Under the pieces are notes generated by a model, which searched no databases, was not told where the DNA came from, and saw only the letters and a list, made by a program, of their open reading frames with translations. This document shows positions 35,467-46,063 of a stretch of DNA of 64,000 nt, piece after piece. A program made the translations under genes and the position numbers. Positions within the stretch are counted from its first letter, which is position 1, and each line of letters opens with the position of its first letter. Source of the DNA: Vulcanimicrobiota bacterium (GTDB taxonomy: Bacteria > Vulcanimicrobiota > Vulcanimicrobiia > Vulcanimicrobiales > Vulcanimicrobiaceae); assembly GCA_003140855.1 (NCBI GenBank), contig PLLF01000070.1, forward strand, positions 26,254 through 90,253. Reading direction: 5' to 3'.

Positions 35467-35966
35467 GGTACGCCCATCCCGCCGGCTCCCGGCGAAAGAT
35501 TATCCAGCCAGTTGTATTTCGGGCGGTAAGCGGCGGTGAATGGGACGCTGTCGTTGCTCAACGCCAACATGCCGATCATGTCCGTAAACGAATCGTGCGC
35601 TCCGACGAAGGTGAGCGTTCCGCCGTTAGGCAGTGAAACGACCACGCGCACGTTCTTTCCATCGACAGAACCGAACAGCGGGTACTTCTTGCCGTCCTGA
35701 TCCAGATACTCGCCGGTCAGCACGTTGTCTTTTTGGGTGATCTTGAAGTGCGTGTATGTTACGCCGGTGAGGCGCTGAATTTGGATTTCCCAAACGCCTG
35801 AGATGCCGACCCGCTGGACGTAGCTGTCTTTCGGTGGAGCGGGCGTGGCTTTCGTGGGGATCTTGACGCTCGCCGAAGCGGCCGGTGCCGGATGCGTGGC
35901 AGCGGGCCGCGGCGTGGGGGTTGCGGCGCTCGCAGCCAGCGTGACGATCAATAGAAGAGGGTTCAC
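35463..35966 (-). CDS. Hypothetical secreted protein with Pro/Ala-rich linker
   Basis: 167 aa from GTG 35966. A signal peptide is followed by a low-complexity stretch of Pro, Ala and Thr (residues 16-48), then a compact beta-rich domain with VQRVGISGVWEIQIQRLTG, LTGEYLDQDGKKYPLFGSVDGK. The domain recalls small lipocalin-like or avidin-like beta barrels but I cannot name it. It converges with leuD and overlaps it by 4 bases. Confidence 0.6.
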   Translation of the reverse strand: MNPLLLIVTLAASAATPTPRPAATHPAPAASASVKIPTKATPAPPKDSYVQRVGISGVWEIQIQRLTGVTYTHFKITQKDNVLTGEYLDQDGKKYPLFGSVDGKNVRVVVSLPNGGTLTFVGAHDSFTDMIGMLALSNDSVPFTAAYRPKYNWLDNLSPGAGGMGVP

Positions 35967-36074
35967 GGATGTCGGTACTCCTTCTGCTCCTTAACTACGC
36001 CCAGTGCCATTACGTTTCCGGGTAGAGGCCCGCTTGCTGGCCCCGCGGGGGAGGGCCCCCCTTGTCCCGGCTGA

Positions 36075-36080
36075 TATAAT
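36075..36080 (+). promoter_or_regulatory. Extended -10 promoter for rpmE-prfA
   Basis: TGATATAAT: a perfect TATAAT with an upstream TG motif (36072-36073). No good -35 is seen 17 bases upstream, as often for extended -10 promoters. It ends 9 bases before the rpmE GTG, so the transcript would start almost at the start codon. Confidence 0.6.
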
Positions 36081-36089
36081 GTTCTGGCT

Positions 36090-36362
36090 GTGAAAGAGAA
36101 GATTCATCCCAAATGGTATCCCGAGGCCCGCGTGCACTGCGCGTGCGGCAGCACCTTTACGACCGGATCGACGATTCCGGAGATCGCGGTTGAAATCTGC
36201 TCGGCCTGCCATCCGCTCTTCACCGGCCAGCAAAAATTCGTAGATACCGCTGGCCGCGTTGACAAATTCCGTCAGCGCGAGCAGATCGCCAAGCGCAAGC
36301 AGGAAGAGGCCGCTGCGCGCAAAGCCAAGCGCGAGGCCGAAAAAGCCGCAGCCGAAGTTTAA
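36090..36362 (+). CDS. rpmE: Ribosomal protein L31, zinc-binding form
   Basis: 90 aa. The C+ form with a zinc ribbon: [13 protein letters not shown] and [12 protein letters not shown] give Cys-x-Cys and Cys-x2-Cys. [10 protein letters not shown] is the conserved start. The C-terminus has an extra charged helical tail ([28 protein letters not shown], here from residue 65). Its UAA stop is directly followed, in the same frame, by the first codon of prfA. Confidence 0.95.
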   Translation: MKEKIHPKWYPEARVHCACGSTFTTGSTIPEIAVEICSACHPLFTGQQKFVDTAGRVDKFRQREQIAKRKQEEAAARKAKREAEKAAAEV

Positions 36363-37448
36363 CTGAACCTCACAGATCGACTCGACGCGATAGCCAAGCG
36401 CTTCGACGAGATCGAAGGTGAGCTCGCGCACCCTTCTGAGACATTCGATCAAGCGCGCTATACTGCGCTGGTAAAAGAACGCTCCGCCCTCGAAGAGACC
36501 GTCGAGGCTTATCGCGCGTATCGTAAGGTTGCCGAAGAGATCGCGGCCAACGACGAGTTGCTTAAGGATCGAAGTGACCCGGAGCTCGCGCAACTGGCCG
36601 AAGAAGAAGTCAAAGGGCTGCGCGAAAAAGGCAAAGAGCTCGAGGACCGCCTGCAGCTCCTGCTCATCCCGAAAGATCCCGACGACGGAAAGGACGTGTT
36701 CATCGAAATTCGCGCCGGCGCGGGCGGCGACGAGGCGGCGATATTCGCGGGCGATCTCGCGCGCATGTACATGCGTTACGCGGAATCCCAAGGCATGCGC
36801 GTCGAATTTGTTTCGCAAAGCGAGAGCGACGCAGGCGGCTACAAAGAGATCGTTTTCGCCGTAAAAGGGCACTCTCCGTACCGGCACTTTAAACACGAAT
36901 CGGGCGTTCACCGCGTGCAGCGCGTGCCCGTAACCGAAGCGCAAGGCCGCGTTCACACCAGCACGGCTACGGTCGCGGTGCTTCCTCAAGTGGACGACGA
37001 TTTTCAGGTCGAGATAAAATCCTCCGATCTGCAGATCGATACGTACAAATCCAGTGGGGCCGGCGGCCAGTACGTCAACAAGACGGAATCGGCGATCCGC
37101 ATAACGCACGTGCCGACCGGATTGATAGTGGCGTCGCAGCAAGAGCGCTCGCAGATTCAAAACCGCGAAAAAGCGATGGCGATGCTGCGCGCGATGCTGT
37201 ACGATCGAAAGCGGCGCGAAGCCGAAGAAGCGGTCGGCTCGATGCGGCGTAGCCAAGTCGGCACGGGCGACCGTTCGGAGAAAATTCGCACGTACAACTA
37301 TCCGCAAGATCGCATTACCGATCACCGGATCAACCAAAGCTTCGGCAACCTGCGCGGCGTGATGGACGGCGCTATGGGACATATCGTGGACGAGCTGCTC
37401 AAGGACGAACGCACGCGGCTGCTCGCCGGGGAAGCGACGGTTGCCTGA
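36363..37448 (+). CDS. prfA: Peptide chain release factor 1, CTG start
   Basis: Reads UAA and UAG and releases the finished peptide. 361 aa if begun at CTG 36363, the normal RF1 length. From there the frame gives LNLTDRLDAIAKRFDEIEGEL, the family N-terminus (helical domain 1); the first ATG/GTG/TTG in frame is TTG at 36558, which would delete about 65 residues. The GGQ catalytic loop is GAGGQYVNKTESAIR and the HVPTG anchor follows; the anticodon-like PxT loop region is in domain 2. The frame is the same as rpmE, separated only by its TAA. Confidence 0.9.
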   Translation: MNLTDRLDAIAKRFDEIEGELAHPSETFDQARYTALVKERSALEETVEAYRAYRKVAEEIAANDELLKDRSDPELAQLAEEEVKGLREKGKELEDRLQLLLIPKDPDDGKDVFIEIRAGAGGDEAAIFAGDLARMYMRYAESQGMRVEFVSQSESDAGGYKEIVFAVKGHSPYRHFKHESGVHRVQRVPVTEAQGRVHTSTATVAVLPQVDDDFQVEIKSSDLQIDTYKSSGAGGQYVNKTESAIRITHVPTGLIVASQQERSQIQNREKAMAMLRAMLYDRKRREAEEAVGSMRRSQVGTGDRSEKIRTYNYPQDRITDHRINQSFGNLRGVMDGAMGHIVDELLKDERTRLLAGEATVA

Positions 37449-38103
37449 CGATCGCGGGGGTGAGCCGGCAGCCTACATCACCGGTTATGCGGGCTTTTAT
37501 AGACGGGAATTTAAGGTCGACGAACGCGTGCTGATCCCGCGCCCCGAGACGGAACATCTGATAGAAGATGCGCTGGAGTTCTTAGGCGCTAGAGGACCTG
37601 CGCGCGTGCTGGATGTGGGCACGGGCAGCGGCGCGATCGCGTGCACGATCGCGTGCGAGATACGCGATGCGGTCATTGAGGCGACGGACATCAGCGCAGA
37701 CGCGTTGTCGGTCGCGCGGGAAAACGCGGCTCGGCTCGGAGTCGCGGACCGCTGCGCGTTCAGTCTTGCCGACATCGCTCCAGCCGGCGCTCCGGCCTTC
37801 GATCTGATCGTCGCAAACCTTCCGTACATTCCGAGCGCCGATGTGCCGGAGAAGCCTGACCCAGTTGGGTTCGAACCGCGCGTCGCCACGGACGGCGGCT
37901 TCGACGGCCTGGAACAGTATCGCAAACTGCTGGCGGTTGCGCCGCGGCTCGTGCGTTCGGGGGCGCTCGTTCTCATGGAAGCCGCCCCTCCTACCATGGC
38001 TGCGCTGCGAGGCCTGGCCGAATCGGCCTTTCCCGGAGCAGCGATAACCGTGCGCCGGGATTACGCCGGGTTAGACCGCTACGTACGCATCGCCACTAGG
38101 TGA
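37441..38103 (+). CDS. prmC: Release factor glutamine methyltransferase, short form
   Basis: Methylates the GGQ glutamine of release factors, fitting its overlap with prfA. 220 aa, about 60 residues shorter than usual: the N-terminal helical domain that binds the release factor is missing and the protein starts just before GEPAAYITGYAGFY. RVLDVGTGSGAIACTIA is the SAM loop. The catalytic (N/D)PPY motif reads NLPY. TTG 37441 overlaps the prfA stop by 8 bases; the frame upstream shows no family N-domain. Confidence 0.88.
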   Translation: MPDDRGGEPAAYITGYAGFYRREFKVDERVLIPRPETEHLIEDALEFLGARGPARVLDVGTGSGAIACTIACEIRDAVIEATDISADALSVARENAARLGVADRCAFSLADIAPAGAPAFDLIVANLPYIPSADVPEKPDPVGFEPRVATDGGFDGLEQYRKLLAVAPRLVRSGALVLMEAAPPTMAALRGLAESAFPGAAITVRRDYAGLDRYVRIATR

Positions 38104-38122
38104 AAACTCCGGCCTGACGGAA

Positions 38123-38128
38123 TAACCT
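38123..38128 (+). promoter_or_regulatory. Possible -10 element of a leaderless pyrG transcript
   Basis: TAACCT ends 8 bases before the pyrG GTG. No Shine-Dalgarno is visible between them, so initiation on a leaderless mRNA is possible. The element is short and unproven. Confidence 0.3.
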
Positions 38129-38130
38129 AG

Positions 38131-40540
<2,410 letters not shown>

Positions 40541-40544
<4 letters not shown>

Positions 40545-41557
40545 ACAAGCGTGTTGCGCTAGACGCGCGACTCACGCGTCAGTTGTCGGTGGGTATGCAA
40601 ACCTACGTGCGCGAGCTTACCGGCCGCCTTCCAAAAGTCGCGCCGGATTTAGAGTTCGTGACATTTCGCAGGGGTGGAAATTTCGACTGGGCGGAGCAGG
40701 TGCGGCTGCCGCTGGCAATACGCGCCGCAAAACCGGCGCTGACGCACTTCATGTCACAGTACGCTCCGGTATTTTCGCCGCGCCCATATATCGTGACGAT
40801 CCACGACCTGATTCATTTGCTGTTTCCCGAGAACTTCAAATCGAAGGTGGGACCGTATTACCGCACCGTCGTGCGATTCGTTGCCGCGCGCGCGGCGCGC
40901 GTGATAACCGACGACGAAAGAACGGTTGGCGACTTAGAGCACTTTCTGAAGATTCCGTCCGAGCGCGTGCGCGTCATTCCGCTTGGGGTCGACGATCGAT
41001 TTTTGCGGCCCACCGAACCGCACCGGTCCGAGCGGCCGTTTTTCTTATACGCGGGTAACCATCGCGAACACAAAGATCTAGGCACGCTGTTTCGCGCATG
41101 GAGCGCCTTGCCGGAAAGTATCGCCGCAGATCTCTTGCTGACCGGCGAGGACGACGTGGGCGCTGCCGGTTATTCGCGCGCAAACGGCAGAGTTGCGACG
41201 CTTGGGAATCTTTCGGCCGAAGAGCTCGCCGGATACTACGCCGGCGCAGTTGCGCTCGTACACCCGGCCTTGCGCGAAGGATTCGGCTTGCCGATGCTCG
41301 AGGCCATGGCTGCGGGTTGTCCGGTGATTGCGTGCGCCGACGCGTTGCCCGGCGTGCTGTGCGGTGCCGCGCTAACCTTTCCCGCCCGTGACGCGGTCGT
41401 GGCATCCGAAGCGATGCGCAGTATAGTGAGCGACCAGGGGCTGCGCACGAAGCTCGTTAATGAAGGCCGGGCCCGAGCGGAAACATTGACGTGGGACCGC
41501 TGCGCGCGCGCAACCGCGGACGTCTATCGAGAAGTGCTGGAGGAATCGAGTCGGTGA
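40541..41557 (+). CDS. Family 4 (GT1-clan) glycosyltransferase
   Basis: 338 aa. GTG 40541 overlaps the GT2 stop (GTGA). The donor-binding half contains FFLYAGNHREHKDLGTLFRAW and VHPALREGFGLPMLEAMAAGCPVIAC, the glutamate-rich signature of GT4 retaining transferases. YAPVFSPRPYIVTIHDLIHL is typical of the mannosyltransferase-like branch. Probably builds a surface polysaccharide with the neighbouring GT2. Confidence 0.9.
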
Positions 41558-43062
41558 AACCGTTGGCCTGGGTCCTCGCCGTGGCGACGCTGCTTGCCGC
41601 GACGCACTCTCCCAAACATGTGGGAAAGAGGATTCGTCCAATTGCGGTGATTCTCAACGGCACGCATCTTTCGGTCAATCCGGGCCCACGATTTTACCGC
41701 TATCATCTGCTCGTTCCGGTGCGCCGGATCATCGAGGCGATCGGATTGCAATTTCAAAGGTCGGGCCGCGACGTGACGACCTATGTGGGCGCCAAGCAAA
41801 TTACGCTGCGGATCGGAAGCACGCGCGCCCTGGTAGACGGCGATCCGGTCTATTTAGACGCTGCGCCCGTCGAGATCGGCAACACGCTCTATGCGCCTTT
41901 GCGTTTCTTTACGGCCGCCCTCGACGCGCAAGCCAATTTCGACCGTCAAACCAACAGCGTCGAGATTGTCTCGAGCCTCGTCGGCCGAAGCGGACCGGGG
42001 ACCAGCGGTACCGGCACGCAGACGCGCGGCACGGTGACGGCGGTCGATCTGGATTCATCACCGCCTACGGTGACGCTAACCTATAACGCATCGGTCCGAA
42101 CGCTGCCGATCAATGCAAACGCGCAAGTGATAGTTCAAGACGTGAACACCGGCACGTCTAACTCTGGCGAGCTCAGCGATATTCACGCGGGCGATTGGGC
42201 GCAGGTCACGCTGGACAGAGGCGGCCGCGTGAAACAGGTCGTTGACGCGTATGGTTCGCACACCGGGACGATCGCCGCGGCTGCATCGGGCGTGATCGTT
42301 TTGGGCGACGGGCATGTCATCAGTCCCAGCCGGGCGACGTCGATCACGTTGAACGGATCCGCCGTTACGATCGATCGGCTTCAGGTGGGCGATGTGGTGA
42401 CCGTGCGATATAACATCGACACTTCGGAATCGCGGCAGATTATCGCGACGCGAAAAGTAACGTTGGCAACTCCAAGCGCCGGCACATCCGTTATCAAGGG
42501 CGTCAGCGTTTCGCCCGATCGCCCGTTGCGCAAGGGCGACACGGTCTATGTGACCATGCGCGGAACGCCGGGCGGGCTCGCGAGCTTCGATCTGGGTCCG
42601 TACGTTACGAACCTTCCGTTGCACGAGAGTGCGGCTGGGATCTATTCCGGCAGTTACAAAGTGATGGCCGGCGTGAATTTCGCCGACGTGCCGGTCTTCG
42701 GCCACTTGAACGTGCGCGGCGCGGACGCTCCGGCCGGGGAATCTTCGACCCTGGTCTCCGTCTCTACCGAGCCCCCGGGCATCAACGATTTTGCGCCGGG
42801 GAACGGTGTGACCGTAAACAACAGCCGTCCGAGCATCTACGCGACGTTCGGGGCCGGCGTCGTGCCGGTCAACGCATCGAGTGCGAAGATCGAGGTTAAC
42901 GGGCATGACGTCACATCGGCCGCCACGCGCAGTGCGCGGTTCATCGACTACATGCCAGAAATCGATTACCGCAACGGCCCGGTGCGTGTGACCGTGCGTG
43001 TTGCCGACGAAGCCGGGAATACGGCAACGAAGAGCTGGACGTTCTACATCAAATCGAGGTAA
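41554..43062 (+). CDS. Secreted copper-amine-oxidase-like N-domain protein with Ig-like C-terminus
   Basis: 502 aa. GTG 41554 overlaps the previous stop (GTGA) and follows GGAGGAA. A signal peptide leads to a copper-amine-oxidase-type N-domain (about 30-140: VILNGTHLSV, YHLLVPVRRIIEAIGL, YVGAKQITLRIGS). After a Gly/Thr-rich linker come beta domains with KGVTAVD-like strands and a final Big/Ig-like module (INDFAPGNGVTVNNSRPSIYATF). Likely a cell-wall or surface structural protein; no catalytic residues seen. Confidence 0.75.
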   Translation: MKPLAWVLAVATLLAATHSPKHVGKRIRPIAVILNGTHLSVNPGPRFYRYHLLVPVRRIIEAIGLQFQRSGRDVTTYVGAKQITLRIGSTRALVDGDPVYLDAAPVEIGNTLYAPLRFFTAALDAQANFDRQTNSVEIVSSLVGRSGPGTSGTGTQTRGTVTAVDLDSSPPTVTLTYNASVRTLPINANAQVIVQDVNTGTSNSGELSDIHAGDWAQVTLDRGGRVKQVVDAYGSHTGTIAAAASGVIVLGDGHVISPSRATSITLNGSAVTIDRLQVGDVVTVRYNIDTSESRQIIATRKVTLATPSAGTSVIKGVSVSPDRPLRKGDTVYVTMRGTPGGLASFDLGPYVTNLPLHESAAGIYSGSYKVMAGVNFADVPVFGHLNVRGADAPAGESSTLVSVSTEPPGINDFAPGNGVTVNNSRPSIYATFGAGVVPVNASSAKIEVNGHDVTSAATRSARFIDYMPEIDYRNGPVRVTVRVADEAGNTATKSWTFYIKSR

Positions 43063-43064
43063 CC

Positions 43065-44645
43065 ATGAGAAGACTGAGTGCATGCGCGGCGCTGGCGCTG
43101 TTCCTAGCGTCATGCGGCGGCAACGCGGGGAACGGAGCCGCGGGCAATGCGACGCTGGTCGTCGCACGCGTCAAGGATGCCGTGATCCTCGATCCGGCGC
43201 AAGCTACCGACGGCATGTCGCTCAATCTCGCGCAAGAGATGATGAAGGGTCTGGTTGAGTTCAAGCTCGGTACTTTTGACGTACTGCCGTCCATCGCAGC
43301 GAGTTGGAAGATGAACGGCCGCGGATTGAACTGGACGTTTACGCTGAAGAAGGGCTTGAAATTCTCCGACGGCACGCCGATCGACGCTGCGGCCGTCAAA
43401 TTCAATTTCGATCGCTGGCGGTTGACAAAGAATCCATACCACCAGAATTATCCGTACGGTTACTACGCAGACATGTTCGGTGGATTTCCCGGGCTTATTA
43501 AAGATGTCGCCGCGCCCAACGCGCAAACCGTCGTCTTCACGCTGATGCGTCCGCTCGGGCCGTTCTTACGCGACCTTGCGATGCCGCCGTTCGCGATCGC
43601 ATCACCCTCGGCGGTTCGCCGAGATCTCGCCGGCTTTGGAACGCGGCCGGTGGGCTATGGGCCATATATGCTCAAGGAATGGGTCAAAGACGACCACATC
43701 ACGCTCGCCGCTAACCCTACCTGGCAGGGCGTCAAGCCGGCTTACACCACGGTGATTGTTCGCGACATTCCGGATCAAGCCACGAGCGTGCTCGAAATGC
43801 AGCGCGGCGGAATAGATGTGCTGACCGATCCGCGGCCCGATGATGCGGTGCAGCTCGCCAAACAGTCCGGAATCACGGTCTATCAGCAGCCTTCGAACAA
43901 CAATTCATATGTAGCGCTCAATACGCAGAAAGCGCCGTTCGGTAAACTTGCGGTTCGCCAAGCGATCGCGTACGCGATCGACGTGCGCGCGATCGTCAAA
44001 GCGTTTTATACGGCCGGAGCGGTAGTCGCGAGCAATTGGACGCCGCCGGGGATGCTCGGAGAGAATCCGGCGCTGAAGCCCTATCCGTACGATCCGGCAA
44101 AAGCCAAACAGCTCTTGGCGCAGGCCGGCCTGCCCAATGGCTTTAGCGCCAACTTTTATTATCCAACCATTCCGCGGCCGTATATGCCGGAGCCGCAGCG
44201 AATTGCGGAAGCCATTCAAGCCGATCTCAAGAAGGCCGGCATCAACGTTACGCTCGAACCCTTCGAATGGGGAGTCTTTCTCGACAAAATTCGCAACGGC
44301 GAGCATGAAATGTGCCTGATCGGCTGGAGCGGCGACAACGGCGATCCCGACAATTTCTTCTATCCGCTGCTCGATAAAGACAGCGCGCTTGCGAAGCCTA
44401 ACGGACAGAATTACTCGTTTTGGGAAGACGATGCGTTTCACAGTTTGATTCTGAAGGGCCAAGCCACGCTCGACGACACCGCGCGTGCCGCGATCTACCG
44501 CCAGGCCAATGTCATGGTGCACGACCTTGTTCCGGCTCTGCCGATAGTCCACACGACGGTTCCGGTTGTCCTAAAGTCCGCCATCGGCGGTTTTGTTCCG
44601 AGCCCGGACACGCACATCGCTTTCGAGTACCTTCACCGGAAGTAA
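43065..44645 (+). CDS. Solute-binding lipoprotein, peptide/nickel type (SBP family 5)
   Basis: 526 aa. Lipobox FLASCGG at residue 17. DPAQATDGMSLNLAQEMMKGLVEF and TFTLKKGLKFSDGTPIDAAAVKFNFDRW are the DppA/OppA signature. The binding protein for an ABC importer of peptides or similar compounds, but no permease or ATPase genes adjoin it, so the transporter must be encoded elsewhere or the protein acts alone. Confidence 0.92.
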   Translation: MRRLSACAALALFLASCGGNAGNGAAGNATLVVARVKDAVILDPAQATDGMSLNLAQEMMKGLVEFKLGTFDVLPSIAASWKMNGRGLNWTFTLKKGLKFSDGTPIDAAAVKFNFDRWRLTKNPYHQNYPYGYYADMFGGFPGLIKDVAAPNAQTVVFTLMRPLGPFLRDLAMPPFAIASPSAVRRDLAGFGTRPVGYGPYMLKEWVKDDHITLAANPTWQGVKPAYTTVIVRDIPDQATSVLEMQRGGIDVLTDPRPDDAVQLAKQSGITVYQQPSNNNSYVALNTQKAPFGKLAVRQAIAYAIDVRAIVKAFYTAGAVVASNWTPPGMLGENPALKPYPYDPAKAKQLLAQAGLPNGFSANFYYPTIPRPYMPEPQRIAEAIQADLKKAGINVTLEPFEWGVFLDKIRNGEHEMCLIGWSGDNGDPDNFFYPLLDKDSALAKPNGQNYSFWEDDAFHSLILKGQATLDDTARAAIYRQANVMVHDLVPALPIVHTTVPVVLKSAIGGFVPSPDTHIAFEYLHRK

Positions 44646-44649
44646 TGTC

Positions 44650-44991
44650 ATGAGCAGCGATTGTATTTTCTGTAAGATCGTCGCCGGAGAGATTCCCGCG
44701 AAGGTCGTGCATCGAGCCAACGGTATCATCGCGATCGAAGACGTGAATCCGCAGGCTCCAGTGCATCTGCTCGTGCTGCCGGAGCGGCACGTGGCTAATA
44801 TCGCGGAGCATACATTTAAGGGATCGGCCGACGAAATAACGTCTCTGATGGAAACCGCCGCCGAGCTTGGGTCAAAGCACGCCGGCGGATTTCGCCTCGT
44901 AGTAAACACCGGTGCCGACGGCGGCCAAACCGTCGATCATCTGCACGTTCATGTGCTTGCCGGCAGACATATGACGTGGCCGCCCGGTTAG
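44650..44991 (+). CDS. HIT-family nucleotide hydrolase
   Basis: 113 aa HINT-like protein. CIFCKIVAGEIPAKVVH is the N-terminal zinc-type segment and DHLHVHVLAGR holds the catalytic histidine triad. Such proteins hydrolyse nucleoside phosphoramidates or acyl adenylates. The frame extends to 44593, but ATG 44650 starts at the family N-terminus, 4 bases after the upstream stop. Confidence 0.93.
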   Translation: MSSDCIFCKIVAGEIPAKVVHRANGIIAIEDVNPQAPVHLLVLPERHVANIAEHTFKGSADEITSLMETAAELGSKHAGGFRLVVNTGADGGQTVDHLHVHVLAGRHMTWPPG

Positions 44992-45070
44992 TTAAACGCG
45001 AGTAAGCTGTGAATTGATGTGAGTAAACGCAGTTTCTTGTGGAATGGCTGTGAGTTGCGCCAAAATCCTA

Positions 45071-45099
45071 TTGCAATCGATTTTCGAACTTGATACCAT
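45071..45099 (+). promoter_or_regulatory. Promoter for an intergenic RNA
   Basis: TTGCAA (45071-45076), 17 bases, TACCAT (45094-45099) with an extended -10 TG at 45091-45092. It lies in a gene-free stretch and faces a terminator 165 bases further on. Confidence 0.5.
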
Positions 45100-45105
45100 G
45101 CAATA

Positions 45106-45302
45106 ACTTCGAGTAACGACGAAGGGCGGAACGTAATAAGCCGCGATCGAGCATGCCGACGACGTCGCTAGAGCGGCGCCCGAGTGCGAAGGTCGAACCG
45201 GAGAAGGACGTGGGTAGGGGTTCGGAAACGGACTCAAACACGCGGACCCTGCCGGAGATACAACAAGGCCCGAAGCCTCACGGCAGCGGGCCTTGCTATT
45301 TG
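45106..45302 (+). ncRNA. Possible structured small RNA, about 190-200 nt
   Basis: The 401-base gap 44992-45392 has no convincing protein frame. It contains its own promoter (45071-45099) and a strong terminator (45264-45295), neither of which serves a visible protein gene. The predicted transcript can fold: CTTCG/CGAAG near 45108-45126, GCGG/CCGC near 45131-45149, CGAACC/GGTTCG enclosed by GAGT/ACTC around 45183-45232. It does not show the conserved motifs of RNase P, SRP or tmRNA. Size would suit 6S RNA but I cannot confirm that. Confidence 0.4.
45264..45302 (+). terminator. Intrinsic terminator before rpsU
   Basis: Nine-base perfect stem CAAGGCCCG (45264-45272) / CGGGCCTTG (45287-45295), 14-base loop, followed by CTATTTGTATT. 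It ends the proposed small RNA and lies just before the rpsU promoter. Confidence 0.75.
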
Positions 45303-45310
45303 TATTGGCT

Positions 45311-45339
45311 TTGACGCGCGGCGGGACGTGTGATAAAGT
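45311..45339 (+). promoter_or_regulatory. Sigma-70 type promoter of rpsU
   Basis: TTGACG (45311-45316), 17-base spacer, TAAAGT (45334-45339). Start predicted near 45346, leaving a 47-base leader with the strong Shine-Dalgarno AAAGGGGGG before the ATG at 45393. Confidence 0.7.
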
Positions 45340-45392
45340 CACCTATTGGGTCGCTTAGGCCCAATCCGATTTTGGCGAAAGGGGGGTTGAAA

Positions 45393-45563
45393 ATGGAAGT
45401 ACGCGTAGCTCCGGGCGAGTCGATTGAGAGCGCGCTGCGCCGTTTCAAAAAAGCCACCCAGAAAGCCGGAGTCTTGGCCGAAGCGCGCAAGCACGAGCAT
45501 TACGAGAAACCGAGCGTCCGCCGGAAGAAAAAGTCCGCGGCCGCTCGCAAGCGCCGCGCCTAA
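45393..45563 (+). CDS. rpsU: Ribosomal protein S21
   Basis: 56 aa, basic. [20 protein letters not shown] followed by [18 protein letters not shown] is the S21 pattern; the C-terminus is Lys/Arg/Ala rich. ATG 45393 is right for the family; the frame is open from 45330 but lacks homology there. yqeY follows after 6 bases, the rpsU-yqeY pair known from Firmicutes and others. Confidence 0.95.
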   Translation: MEVRVAPGESIESALRRFKKATQKAGVLAEARKHEHYEKPSVRRKKKSAAARKRRA

Positions 45564-45569
45564 ACCACA

Positions 45570-46013
45570 ATGGCTAGTTTGAAAGAGCGCATCGCCGCCG
45601 ACCTCAAGGAGGCGATGAAGGCTCGCGATCAGCTGCGGCTCGACACGCTGCGCTCCGTGCTGTCCGGCTTCACGTACAAACGCACCGAGGCCGGGGTCGA
45701 GTTGACCGAGGCCGACGAGGCCGACGTGGTCCGCAAACAGGTGAAGCAGCGCAACGATGCAGCCGCCGAGTTCGAAAAGGCCGGCCGCAAAGAGCTGGCC
45801 GAAAAAGAGCTGCGCGAGCGCAAGATTTTGACGGCCTATTTACCGGCGCAAAAATCAGCCGAGGAGATCCGGACGATCGTGCGCGCCATCATTGCGGAGC
45901 TGCCGCAGGGCACGCGCAACCAAGGTGCGGTCATGAAGGTCGCCATGCCGCAGCTCAAGGGCCAAGCCGACGGCAACCTCGTGCGGCAAATCGTGACCGA
46001 AGAACTAGCCTAA
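45570..46013 (+). CDS. yqeY: GatB/YqeY domain protein
   Basis: 147 aa. LKERIAADLKEAMKARDQLRLDTLRSVLSG is the family start, and the C-terminal half contains KRNDAAAEFEKAGR-type and QNQGAVMKVAMPQLKGQADG-like segments shared with the tail domain of the GatB amidotransferase. Thought to act with aminoacyl-tRNA amidation or as a tRNA-binding factor. Directly behind rpsU and probably cotranscribed. Confidence 0.93.
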   Translation: MASLKERIAADLKEAMKARDQLRLDTLRSVLSGFTYKRTEAGVELTEADEADVVRKQVKQRNDAAAEFEKAGRKELAEKELRERKILTAYLPAQKSAEEIRTIVRAIIAELPQGTRNQGAVMKVAMPQLKGQADGNLVRQIVTEELA

Positions 46014-46063
46014 AACGGAAGAGAGCCGCGCAACCTTCACGAAGGCTCCGGGTAGCTAAAAGC

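Noticed and set aside
36062..36067. TTGTCC as the -35 element of the rpmE promoter
   Set aside because: Only 7 bases separate it from TATAAT; an extended -10 promoter fits better.
36363..36557. Treating prfA as an N-terminally truncated gene starting at TTG 36558
   Set aside because: The upstream 65 codons read as the normal RF1 N-terminal domain, so truncation is not supported.
45106..45302. Calling the intergenic RNA 6S, SRP or RNase P RNA
   Set aside because: No conserved core of RNase P or SRP RNA is visible and the 6S architecture could not be shown by hand.
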